Source of the DNA: CAZEYT01 sp964516295 | GTDB lineage: Bacteria; Verrucomicrobiota; Verrucomicrobiia; Chthoniobacterales; Terrimicrobiaceae | NCBI GenBank assembly: GCA_964516295.1 | Contig: CAZEYT010000022.1 | Coordinates: forward strand, 1-38,553 | DNA length: 38,553 bases | Reading direction: 5' to 3' | In this document: positions 15,580-23,394 of the stretch, in pieces | How positions within the stretch are numbered: position 1 is the first letter of the stretch | Layout of the letters: each line of letters opens with the position of its first letter | The notes under the pieces: model-generated | What the model was told of the DNA's origin: nothing | The model's input: only the letters and a program-made list of their open reading frames with translations | Database searches by the model: none | Position numbers and translations under genes: made by a program

Positions 15580-17583
15580 TCAGGGCTGGAGGATAATCGT
15601 CCCGAAGGCCGAAGAGTTCTCCGGGTTGGCGTCGCTGCCCTGCCAGCCGGTCCGGGTTTGATCGCCGTCCTTGATGTCGAGGTCGTGGTTGACGATATCA
15701 AACCCGATCACAGCGCCGGCGTAGGCTTGGTCCTTTTTGGCGCGGTCCTCCGTTTGCCTGGCCGCGCCGATCTTTGTGAGGTCGAACTTGCCCTCGAGGA
15801 TGTAGCCCTTCTCTGTCCGACGCGCTTGAAAGCCAGCTGCACTGAACGGGACGATATTGAAGTTGCGGTCGTCATTCCCCTGCTGGGTCGGGCCGATCAC
15901 AATCCGCCGGTCGTCGAAATTGTAAGTGTCTTCCCGGTTGTTGAGTCCGTCGAAATAGAACGCCACCGCGTCCATCGTGTGGTGGGCCTTGCCCCACCCT
16001 TCCTCGGTAACAATATCCGGATCTTCGACCTCGACGGCAACATAGAGCGTGTTGCCGAACCACTGGAGGTCGAAACCGGTTGTATTGTCGGACTCGCCGG
16101 CGAAGCGCTTCTTCAGCCCATGATCGAGCTGCCATCCCTCGGCCGGATCCAGCACGCCGTCGACCTTCGGCGCGGCCGCCGCCTGCCGGACGAGAACGAC
16201 GCGCGAAAGATCGGCGGCTGCGATTGTGCCGGAAAAGGCCTTCGTGTCCGATTCGGGCTGCCCGCCATCGCTGTCAGAAACCTTCACCGTAAACGCATAG
16301 CTTCCCTCGCCTCCGGGGGAACCATAAAGCCGTCCGCCTCTCTCAAGAACCAAGCCGGACGGCAGAGAGCCCTCGGAGACCGACCAATTCGGGGCACCAT
16401 TTCCGCCGGTTGCTTCCAACCACAGATCAATGAATGCGCCTTGGGCCAGTTCCGGAAGAGTGGCGGTGACCACCTTCGGCGCCTCGTCGGAAACGACCTC
16501 GAGCGACAGTTCGCGAGTCGCCACGGACCCGGCAGAATCCGTCGCTTGCGCCGTGAAGGAAGACCGGCCCTTGGCCGTGGGCGTGCCCTGCAGCGTACCG
16601 TCGGCTGTCAGCGCGATACCCGAAGGGAGTGCCCCGCCCGCGACAGACCAGGTGTAAGGCGGCTGGCCGAAGGCCGCTTCGAGCGAGGAGCGGAACGGTT
16701 CGTTCTCCGGCGCGGAAGAAAGTCCGGACGTCGTCACAACCGGCGGAGTCCCGGCGAGGACGCCGGACGCGGGTTCGCCGGTGACGGCTTCCCAAGCAGT
16801 TTCCTGAATGATCCTTGCCAGCTCAGGAGAGATCTCCAAATAGTCCGCATCCGTTCCCATCTTGCCTTGATAGGCTCCGACCGGAAGGCCGACGGGGGAT
16901 TTTCCAAAGAGCGTCGCGTAGAATGTCGTCGCGACGAGATACGACCCGATGTTGTTGACATGGACGCCGTCGGAATAGAGGTCCCATGCGCTGCGGATTC
17001 CGGGGACGAGTCCGAGCTGCGCTTTTCTGTGCAGTCGATCCATGGCCTGACCGACGGGAATGAGGAAGACCTGAGATCCTCTCTCTGTTCCGCGCAACGC
17101 CTGCAAAACGGGTGTGTATTGGGTGTCCCGCCACTCGATCCATCGATTCTCCCAGTCCTCACCCAGCCGGCTTGGCCACTGCGCATAGACATACACCCGG
17201 CCCTCCGGACTCCCTTCCCAGAAAGCATTTGCATAATGCAGCGCCGCCTCGGACTCTCCCGGCCGGAAGGGCTGGAGCGTCAGGGCGTTCCATTGGAAGT
17301 TTTTGAAGGCATCTTCGGGATAGCCAAACTTAGGAACGATAAAACCGTCCTTCGGGTGATCTTTGTGCCAGATCAGAGACGCCCCGGGTATCATCTTCCT
17401 CGCATACTCGACAGTGATTCCTCCCTCTTTGCTGAGAGCCACCCAGTCATCATATTTGAGTTCATCCGTCAGGCTGTTGCCGATGAGATAGACGCGTGTA
17501 GTCCCTTCAGCTACCGGCTCCTGCGCCGGGAGCGGAGAAAAAGAACCAATCAAGACAAGGACAAGGACAGTCAAACGTTTCAT
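15580..17583 (-). CDS. Secreted SGNH-hydrolase-like protein with Ig-like repeats and CBM9-like domain
   Basis: A 667-residue exported modular protein. ATG 17583 gives the signal peptide MKRLTVLVLVLIGSFSPLPA. Domain 1 (~25-270) resembles SGNH esterases: VYLIGNSLTDE is a block-I Ser motif and YSDGVHVNNIGSYL a block-V D-x-x-H. Two putative-Ig/cadherin-like repeats follow (~280-470), each with the PYTWSVAGGALPSGIALTADGTLQG-type signature that recurs as NWSVSEGSLPSGLVLERGGRLYG. The C-terminus (~490-667) resembles CBM9-like domains (KVDGVLDPAEGWQ, DLQWFGNTLYVAVEVEDPDI, AVAFYFDGLNN). This suggests an esterase acting on, or held to, a polysaccharide. It lies 94 bases downstream of the glycyl-radical operon on the same strand and may be its last, looser-linked gene. 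Confidence 0.82.
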   Translation of the reverse strand: MKRLTVLVLVLIGSFSPLPAQEPVAEGTTRVYLIGNSLTDELKYDDWVALSKEGGITVEYARKMIPGASLIWHKDHPKDGFIVPKFGYPEDAFKNFQWNALTLQPFRPGESEAALHYANAFWEGSPEGRVYVYAQWPSRLGEDWENRWIEWRDTQYTPVLQALRGTERGSQVFLIPVGQAMDRLHRKAQLGLVPGIRSAWDLYSDGVHVNNIGSYLVATTFYATLFGKSPVGLPVGAYQGKMGTDADYLEISPELARIIQETAWEAVTGEPASGVLAGTPPVVTTSGLSSAPENEPFRSSLEAAFGQPPYTWSVAGGALPSGIALTADGTLQGTPTAKGRSSFTAQATDSAGSVATRELSLEVVSDEAPKVVTATLPELAQGAFIDLWLEATGGNGAPNWSVSEGSLPSGLVLERGGRLYGSPGGEGSYAFTVKVSDSDGGQPESDTKAFSGTIAAADLSRVVLVRQAAAAPKVDGVLDPAEGWQLDHGLKKRFAGESDNTTGFDLQWFGNTLYVAVEVEDPDIVTEEGWGKAHHTMDAVAFYFDGLNNREDTYNFDDRRIVIGPTQQGNDDRNFNIVPFSAAGFQARRTEKGYILEGKFDLTKIGAARQTEDRAKKDQAYAGAVIGFDIVNHDLDIKDGDQTRTGWQGSDANPENSSAFGTIILQP

Positions 17584-17677
17584 AGGGAGAGAAGTGAGGA
17601 AGTTACGGTTTGTCAGAGCAAAGTCAAAGGGCGCGGTGCTGCGGCAATGAACGGATCTTGCGCATTCACCGCGAGAC

Positions 17678-18388
17678 CTACCCCGCGACGGCCGAAGCGA
17701 ACGACAGAGGCGGGTGGAATTCCGCCCTTCCCAGATCAACCGCTTTCGCATTGCCCGTGGAATGGTAGGGCAGACGTTCGACCGACTCGATGTCGTCCGC
17801 CATTTCAAAGTCTTCCAAGGCGTCCACATGGGCGGGCGTTTCGTTGACGTGCTCCACAATCGGACAACGCAAAAGGATCCGGGCACCACTTTTTCGGAGG
17901 ATGGAAAGATTCTCGAGGATCAGGTGCCCATCCACACCCGTCCACCGCCGGTATTCGTCCGTTCCGGTTGCTTTGTAGTCAAACTCCCAAATATCTACGA
18001 GCGGGAGAAGAACGTCCAGGTAACGCGAAGGAAAGTGCCCGCAGGTGTCAAGGCAGGTGCTGATGTTCCGTTCCTTGGCCGCTTGAAGAAGGGCGACACA
18101 AAAATCGAACTGCGCGGTCGGCTCGCCGCCCGAGATTGTCAGGCCTCCACCGGTGGCGTCGTAGAAGGCCCGGTCGGCCTCCACAGCGTTCATCACCTCC
18201 GCGACGCTCATCTTCCGGCCGTAAACTTTTCCGCTCTGCCCGGTCTCAGGGAAAGGGCTTTGGGATTCGGGATTGTGGCACCACGCGCACCGCAGCGGAC
18301 AACCCTTGAGAAAAACAGTCGTCCGCAGACCCGGTCCATCATGGATGGCGGCTCTCTGGATATCAAAGACGGTTCCGGTGAGAGCCAT
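17678..18388 (-). CDS. Glycyl-radical enzyme activating enzyme (radical SAM)
   Basis: A 236-residue radical-SAM activase that installs the glycyl radical on the partner enzyme encoded just upstream. LKGCPLRCAWCHNPES is the C-x3-C-x2-C [4Fe-4S] motif near residues 29-36, GGGLTISGGEPTAQFDF is the SAM-binding GGE motif, and LPYHSTGNAKAVDLG the family's C-terminal tail. It has the compact layout of PFL activase: the ~60-residue eight-Cys ferredoxin insert seen after the first motif in many dehydratase and lyase activases (glycerol dehydratase, choline lyase) is absent. The start codon overlaps the glycyl-radical enzyme's stop (TAATG), so translation is coupled. ATG 18388 fits family length; upstream codons belong to the previous gene. 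Confidence 0.93.
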   Translation of the reverse strand: MALTGTVFDIQRAAIHDGPGLRTTVFLKGCPLRCAWCHNPESQSPFPETGQSGKVYGRKMSVAEVMNAVEADRAFYDATGGGLTISGGEPTAQFDFCVALLQAAKERNISTCLDTCGHFPSRYLDVLLPLVDIWEFDYKATGTDEYRRWTGVDGHLILENLSILRKSGARILLRCPIVEHVNETPAHVDALEDFEMADDIESVERLPYHSTGNAKAVDLGRAEFHPPLSFASAVAG

Positions 18389-20604
18389 TAGTGGAGGGTT
18401 CGTTGAAGGACCTCGCATTGTGCATCGCGCGGAAGATCGATGAAGCGGATGCTGAAACCTCCCACGCGCACGAGGAGATGCGCCCATTTGTCCGGCTCGC
18501 GCATGGCGGACTCGAGATCCTCGCGCGAGACGACGGTGATCATCGCCTGCGTGCCGCCTTGCGCGAAGTAGGCGCGAAGGAGTCCGTCGAACTTCGGGCG
18601 CGTGTCGGGGCGAAACCACTCGCGCGTGAACTTCATATTCTGCACGGCTCCGGCATGGATCGACGGATCGAGCCGCGCGAGGGAATTCAGAAAAGCCGTC
18701 GGGCCGTTACGGTCCGAACCGGGTGTTGGATTGTTCCCGTTGGCGAGCGGCTCCCCGGCCCTGCGACCCTCGGCGGAGGCTCCGACGCAGCGACCGAGGA
18801 CCACGTTCGCCCAGTTGTTGATGATCACCACGAGGTAGGAATCGAGGCCATGGAGGGCCGCGCGGTCGCGGGTGAAATGACAAACGTGATCGTGGACACG
18901 CCGGGCCATGGCATCCGCTGTGGCCTCGTCATTTCCATACTTGGACACTGCGAGACAAAGCCGACGTATTTCTTCGTGTCCTTCGAAGTTGGCGTCCAAA
19001 ATGGCCACCAGTTCGCCGAGGGCGAGTTCACGCCGATCAAAGACCAATTCCTTGATCACATGCAGACTGTCCGCGGCGTTTGAGTTGCCGTAGGTTTCCA
19101 GCGTGCCGCCGAGGTGACGAAGCCCGCCATCGAGTAGGCCTTTGCCGCGTTCCAGGCAGTCACGCATGAGCATGGACGCAAAGAGAAAGACAACGTCCGA
19201 GGACATGGATTCATAGCCGATCTTCTGAGTTCGGGCGAGAGCGTCCACAAAGAGCTCCACCACGGTGGCGTAGGCCTGCCAGACTTTTTCAAAGGAATCC
19301 AACGCCGCGGGTTCGGGAAGATCGAGGATGCGCCGGCCGGTGGCCGGGTCCACTCCGCCATGGAGGGCGACCTCGAGTGCCTTCGACAGGTTGATCACGC
19401 CGTTGGGTGTGCCGAGACTGAACGGTCCGAGAACGTATTCCCCACACCCGAAGGGCGTGTATTCCGCAGCCAGGTCGTCATCGACACCGAACGCCGCCGA
19501 CACCGCCGGGATGTTCACGTCGTCATTGTAGAGCATCGGGTACGTGCAACCCTCCCCGATCGCGTCGAGACCGCGTTCCCAAAGCACGGGAGCCTGGCCC
19601 GAGTAGAAGCGAAGCGTGAGCTGCGGCTGATTCAAACGCACCCGTCTCGTGGCTTCGATGGCAAGGAGCGCGAAGCGGTCTGCCGCGGCCTCGTTCGGGC
19701 GTCCGCGGCCACCGACGATCACGCGATTATTATACTGGTTTGTGTAGCCGTGAATCAGGCGCCAAAGCGAACACGTCAATTCGAGCGCCTGGTCTTCGGA
19801 GAGTTGGCCTGCCTCCAGATCCGCGACCAAAAACGGCCCGAGGGCTACATCGAGGCGACCGAGATTCCAAAGACCGGAGTGCAAAACCCAAAGCCACATC
19901 ACCTGAATGGCCTCACGGAGTGTGCGGGGCGGCCTCTCCCGAATCGCCAAAAGAGTCTCCCGAACCTCCGGCACGATCCCCTCCAGACCGGCATACTGAT
20001 CGATCGAACGCTGCAAGATGCGGACCGCGCGTTCCATGGCGGCGCGCAGGCGGGGGTCCGCCGCGGAGTTGCACCGTTCGACGATCCCGCCGAGTCCTGC
20101 CGAAAAGAGAATGCCAAAATCCGGAACCATTCCGCCGATGCGGTAGAGGGGAAAGCCGACTCCACTTTCGGTGAACCACTCATCACTCGGAAGGGTCGAT
20201 GCGATGGCCGGTGGATACGCCGCGCGGGCCCGTGCCTGCGACGTGCGCGTCCTCCAAAAATCAGCCAACTCGCGGCAAAGAGCGGCTTCCTCGGGGGTGC
20301 ATTCGGGATGGCGGCTCCACTGTTCGAACCCCGCGAAGTCGAAATACCATCCCATTCCCGCGGGTTCCGGGCTGACGCCGACCGGCGTGAAGAGGATGCG
20401 GCCCACAAAGAGGTCGCCGGGCTCCGGCGGTTGCAGGCACGCGGGGAATTGGAGCTCGAGCATCTCGGCTTCGCGCGATGCGGTGTCCAAAGCCTCCACC
20501 TCGCGGAAGCGAGTCGTGAACCGCCGCGCGTAATCGAGCGAGGCGCGGGCGGCTTCGGGCGTGGCAAAGTTTTTTTCCTGACTGATCTCGGTCAGCGTTT
20601 TCAT
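18388..20604 (-). CDS. Glycyl radical enzyme, uncharacterised eliminase-type subgroup
   Basis: 738 residues with the glycyl-radical barrel. TPFGCGEYVLGPFSLGTPNG places the thiyl-radical Cys near 387 followed by Glu389: the C-x-E arrangement of dehydratases and C-N/C-S lyases (glycerol dehydratase, choline lyase, isethionate lyase) rather than the Cys-Cys pair of pyruvate formate-lyase. LLVRVGGFSIRFIDLP near the C-terminus is the RVxG[FY] radical loop with Gly716. The wording GCGEY, instead of the common GCVEP, indicates an unassigned specificity. The PFL-type N-terminal domain is modified (WYFDFAGFEQWSRHPECTPEEAAL). It overlaps both neighbours (ATGA with the TIM barrel, TAATG with the activase). 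A sugar-derived diol or a related C-X cleavage substrate is a reasonable guess. The enzyme would be inactivated by O2. Confidence 0.9.
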   Translation of the reverse strand: MKTLTEISQEKNFATPEAARASLDYARRFTTRFREVEALDTASREAEMLELQFPACLQPPEPGDLFVGRILFTPVGVSPEPAGMGWYFDFAGFEQWSRHPECTPEEAALCRELADFWRTRTSQARARAAYPPAIASTLPSDEWFTESGVGFPLYRIGGMVPDFGILFSAGLGGIVERCNSAADPRLRAAMERAVRILQRSIDQYAGLEGIVPEVRETLLAIRERPPRTLREAIQVMWLWVLHSGLWNLGRLDVALGPFLVADLEAGQLSEDQALELTCSLWRLIHGYTNQYNNRVIVGGRGRPNEAAADRFALLAIEATRRVRLNQPQLTLRFYSGQAPVLWERGLDAIGEGCTYPMLYNDDVNIPAVSAAFGVDDDLAAEYTPFGCGEYVLGPFSLGTPNGVINLSKALEVALHGGVDPATGRRILDLPEPAALDSFEKVWQAYATVVELFVDALARTQKIGYESMSSDVVFLFASMLMRDCLERGKGLLDGGLRHLGGTLETYGNSNAADSLHVIKELVFDRRELALGELVAILDANFEGHEEIRRLCLAVSKYGNDEATADAMARRVHDHVCHFTRDRAALHGLDSYLVVIINNWANVVLGRCVGASAEGRRAGEPLANGNNPTPGSDRNGPTAFLNSLARLDPSIHAGAVQNMKFTREWFRPDTRPKFDGLLRAYFAQGGTQAMITVVSREDLESAMREPDKWAHLLVRVGGFSIRFIDLPRDAQCEVLQRTLH

Positions 20605-21440
20605 AAGTTACCTCCGGGGTTTTTAAAGAGGCGTTGGAGGTGATGGAGCATGCGAACGTTGACCTCCCAGGCATCGGGTGGCTGGCCCGTAGGTCCGGCG
20701 GGCATGTAGGGCGGCGGTCCGGCCTCCGGCGTGATCACAAAAAACGGAACCCCCTCGGAGCGGGCGTTTTCGAGCGCCGCCCGCCAGAGGTTTTCGAATT
20801 TCGCGAGCGTCTCGAGGCAGTTCTCGGCAAATGGGTCCGGCAATTGCGGGCCTTGTTCAAATCCGACCCGCGCGTGCAGCGAGCGGGCGCGCCGGACCGC
20901 GGCCGCCACCGCCTCGCGCTGGTCGGAAAGGTCGCTCTCATGTACGCAAAACCAATGCGAAAAGTCCCCATTGAGCCAAAGACCGGGCAATTCATCCAGG
21001 TATCCCTTGGTCACATGCGCGGCAAAGAGCGCGCGCCCGCGGTGGGTTTCGTGAACGAACAAAACCCCGGCGGCCTCCGCGAGCTCCGCCGCCTTCTGAA
21101 AGATCCGCACATTGTCACCGAAGGGAAAGTGATCGCGCCCGGTGTGGCAGTTGATCATGAGCGGTTCGGCCTCCACTGCATCATCGAACCGCTGCTTCAG
21201 GCTTTCCAGATGTTCCTCCGGCGAGGAACCGTCGGTGGATATTTGTGCGACCAGTCGGAGGCCCGCCGAGGCGGTTTGGTCACGAACCTCGCGCGCAGGA
21301 ACTGTCAGGGCCGGGAGGTAAATTTCGACCGCATCAAAGCCGTCATCCGCCGCGCGTCGGAGAAAGTCTTGGAGAGGCGATTCCCACACTTCCCACTTTG
21401 ACTTTCCGAAGTGGATCGGGCACTCGGCGCGCGGCGTCAT
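20601..21440 (-). CDS. Xylose-isomerase-like TIM-barrel sugar isomerase/epimerase
   Basis: A 279-residue protein of the AP-endonuclease-2/xylose isomerase-like barrel superfamily. The metal-ligand pattern is visible: VLFVHETHRGR (Glu and His), LNGDFSHWF (Asp/His), ARVGFEQGPQ and FFVITPEAGPPPY (final Glu). These divalent-metal enzymes isomerise or epimerise sugars, inositols or hydroxy-acids. It has no membrane or signal segment. It is the second gene of the dioxygenase-isomerase-glycyl-radical operon, starting 3 bases after the dioxygenase stop and overlapping the radical enzyme start by ATGA, so it probably prepares or consumes that enzyme's substrate. The substrate cannot be named from sequence. 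Confidence 0.85.
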   Translation of the reverse strand: MTPRAECPIHFGKSKWEVWESPLQDFLRRAADDGFDAVEIYLPALTVPAREVRDQTASAGLRLVAQISTDGSSPEEHLESLKQRFDDAVEAEPLMINCHTGRDHFPFGDNVRIFQKAAELAEAAGVLFVHETHRGRALFAAHVTKGYLDELPGLWLNGDFSHWFCVHESDLSDQREAVAAAVRRARSLHARVGFEQGPQLPDPFAENCLETLAKFENLWRAALENARSEGVPFFVITPEAGPPPYMPAGPTGQPPDAWEVNVRMLHHLQRLFKNPGGNL

Positions 21441-21443
21441 AAC

Positions 21444-22262
21444 TTAATGGGCTTTGAATCCGCGGCGACGACGTTCCTCAATGACGTGCGAATAGTCTTT
21501 CGAGGGATCCGCGAGATCTTGGTCGAGGAGATTGCGGCCCCGTGCGAGATACATCAACTGGCGGTCGGCGTATTCGGGATTCAATCGTGACGAAGCGGGA
21601 ATAAAGCGAAGCGTCCAGCCGCAGCGGCGCATGTCGGAGGTATTCGGCGGGCTTCCATGCTGGGTGCGCGCATCGTGCAGCGAGCAGTGATTGCGCTGGA
21701 GTTCGCAAGGGACGGCCAATTCGTCGCGGCGGTCGGCTTTTACGATCTCGGTCTCGAAGACGCTCTTCGTGGTATCGACGTTCTCGTAATCCGAGAACCC
21801 TTTTTTGCCGGTGTTGTGCGAGCGCGGGATCACATACATGCAGCCGTTCTTCACCGTCGAGGGATCCAGCGCGAGCCAGACGGTGGCGACTTCCATGGGG
21901 TCGAGGAGAGCTCTCCAGTAGGCGCTGTCTTCATGCCAGGGAACGCGGCGTCCGTCGCCTCTCGGCTTGCAAATGAAGTGCGTCGAAAAGAGGAGGATGT
22001 CCGGACCGAGCAGCGGCTCGACCAGATCGACGACTTCCGGGGCGAGCGCCCATTCGTTGAGAGCCGGATCCCCGAAGTGCGGAGTGTCCATCGCCTCCGG
22101 CCGCTGGTCCTTTGGCCAGCGTTCCAGAAGGCCCTCGAAGTGATTGAAGAGCCGCTCGAATTTGGATTCCTCGAAAACCGGCCCGGTCGGGAGACAATAT
22201 CCCTCGGTCCGATACTGTTCAATTTCGCTGGCGGTGAGACGTGGTGTGGTTGTGGTTGACAT
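21444..22262 (-). CDS. Phytanoyl-CoA dioxygenase (PhyH)-family Fe(II)/2-oxoglutarate oxygenase
   Basis: A 272-residue double-stranded beta-helix oxygenase. RRVPWHEDSAYW supplies the H-x-D iron ligands and ARTQHGSPPNTSDMRRCGWTLRF supplies the distal His and the downstream Arg that binds 2-oxoglutarate. The protein ends 40-50 residues later, as expected for the family. Members hydroxylate small molecules, including sugars, amino acids and phosphonates, using O2, Fe(II) and 2-oxoglutarate. It is the first gene of the operon containing the glycyl radical enzyme, which is odd since that enzyme is destroyed by O2. The AraC gene lies just upstream on the same strand, with a 92-base gap including an A/T-rich segment. 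Confidence 0.9.
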   Translation of the reverse strand: MSTTTTPRLTASEIEQYRTEGYCLPTGPVFEESKFERLFNHFEGLLERWPKDQRPEAMDTPHFGDPALNEWALAPEVVDLVEPLLGPDILLFSTHFICKPRGDGRRVPWHEDSAYWRALLDPMEVATVWLALDPSTVKNGCMYVIPRSHNTGKKGFSDYENVDTTKSVFETEIVKADRRDELAVPCELQRNHCSLHDARTQHGSPPNTSDMRRCGWTLRFIPASSRLNPEYADRQLMYLARGRNLLDQDLADPSKDYSHVIEERRRRGFKAH

Positions 22263-22311
22263 GCTGGCAACATCTCACACCGCCCGCCGCCCTGTCGTCC
22301 GCCGACGGAAC

Positions 22312-22336
22312 AGATTTGTATACTTTTTTGATATCC
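22312..22336 (-). promoter_or_regulatory. A/T-rich promoter/operator candidate before the PhyH operon
   Basis: In an otherwise GC-rich gap, the minus strand reads GATATCAAAAAAGTATACAA over this stretch. It includes the palindrome GTATAC about 50 bases before the PhyH start. It is the only A/T-rich segment between the AraC stop and the operon and is the best place for the promoter. No exact -35/-10 pair was fixed. Confidence 0.4.
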
Positions 22337-22354
22337 GTCCGCGAGGCCGCTTGT

Positions 22355-23197
22355 TTACCGAATGACCCGGCAGTGCTCCCGTCGGAAAACGGCCGGAGTC
22401 GTGCCGTGCAGCTTGCGGAAATGCCGGTGGAAGTTCCCGAGATTCTCAAAGCCGGACATCAAAGCCACTTCGGCAATCGAGTAGCCGGTGGCCTCAAGGA
22501 GCCGTCGGGCGCGTTCCATCCGGCGGCACAGGATCCACGCCGAGGGTGGCTGGCCGAGGGTGGCCCGCATCGCCCGCGCCAAGTGGGCCGGACTGCAACC
22601 TGCGCGGCGGGCCAGTTCGCGCGGGCCCATCGGCAGGGTTTCCTCGTCCTGCTCGAATTCAATCAGGGCCCCGCGCAGCCAGGCCGGTATCCCCGAGTAG
22701 GCACGGTGGCTGCTCGGGTCGGCCAGGATCAATGCGAGTCCGAGCAAAAACCAGTCCCGCGTCTGCGCATCGCGCCGACCGAACAAGGCTGTGCGAAACA
22801 ACTGGGAAATCTGCTCCGCAGCGGGTGGAGGGGGCTTCGCCGTGGGAGGCAGCGGAGCGTCCTCGTCGAAGAACCCATGGTCTTTCCATACGTAGCGCGA
22901 GAAAAGCTGCCGCCACGCTTCGCGGGGAAAGGCGACATTGACGATGGCGAAGGGTTCACTCGACGGCGTAGCCGAAAACCCATGCTGATCGCATGGGCGG
23001 ACAAAAACAACCTCACCGCTGACCAACGAAACTTCTTTTCCGTTGCACCAATGTCGCCCCACGCCCGAGTCCACACGGAAAACCTCGTAGAAGTCCTGCG
23101 TGTGCCGGTTCCATCGTGAGCCCGCCGAGCGGCCTGCATAGGCGACGTGGCATGCTTCGTCGTGACTGCAGAGAGTTCGCCATCTTAAGTGCTTCAT
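22355..23197 (-). CDS. AraC-family transcriptional regulator
   Basis: A 280-residue regulator. The N-terminal cupin sensor (QDFYEVFRVDSGVGRHWCNGK, LVSGEVVFVRPCDQHGF) is followed by a Pro-rich linker and two HTH motifs: MGPRELARRAGCSPAHLARAM and YSIAEVALMSGFENLGNFHRHFRK with GTTPAVFRRE at the end. It is encoded immediately upstream of the dioxygenase-isomerase-glycyl-radical operon in the same direction and is divergent from the LacI gene. It probably controls the operon, responding to its sugar-type substrate. The two divergent regulator genes share a roughly 200-base intergenic region. Confidence 0.9.
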   Translation of the reverse strand: MKHLRWRTLCSHDEACHVAYAGRSAGSRWNRHTQDFYEVFRVDSGVGRHWCNGKEVSLVSGEVVFVRPCDQHGFSATPSSEPFAIVNVAFPREAWRQLFSRYVWKDHGFFDEDAPLPPTAKPPPPAAEQISQLFRTALFGRRDAQTRDWFLLGLALILADPSSHRAYSGIPAWLRGALIEFEQDEETLPMGPRELARRAGCSPAHLARAMRATLGQPPSAWILCRRMERARRLLEATGYSIAEVALMSGFENLGNFHRHFRKLHGTTPAVFRREHCRVIR

Positions 23198-23384
23198 CGG
23201 AGTCTCCCGAACCTAAGCACGGGCAGCACAACGCAAAAGCCGGAAACACACCGTCTCCGGAAAAGAACAATCTCCGAAAATCCGGGCTTCCAGTAAGACG
23301 AGTGATCGAAGCCCGTGAACCGGGCCGACTTCCAACCTTCCGATTAAGTGCCGGTGCAAGCGAAATGTCTGTTGCGCTTCAGCT

Positions 23385-23394
23385 AAAACTGTTA
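23385..23394. promoter_or_regulatory. Operator-like AAAACTGTTA at the LacI gene start
   Basis: Differs by one base in the first nine from the AAAACCGTT core repeated upstream of several window genes, and lies directly against the LacI start codon. If real it would allow autoregulation. As a single mismatched copy the support is weak. Confidence 0.25.

Noticed and set aside
15658..17847. 729-codon plus-strand frame opposite the SGNH protein
   Set aside because: No motifs; the minus-strand gene has a signal peptide and several domains.
6630..20604. Sulfoquinovose degradation followed by a glycyl-radical sulfite lyase
   Set aside because: Reaction types would fit, but no sulfosugar hydrolase, sulfonate transporter or sulfite exporter is visible, and the radical enzyme motif is not that of known sulfolyases. 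Kept only as an alternative.
19360..20643. 427-codon plus-strand frame opposite the glycyl radical enzyme
   Set aside because: Shadow; it would run through the gene containing the radical Cys motif.
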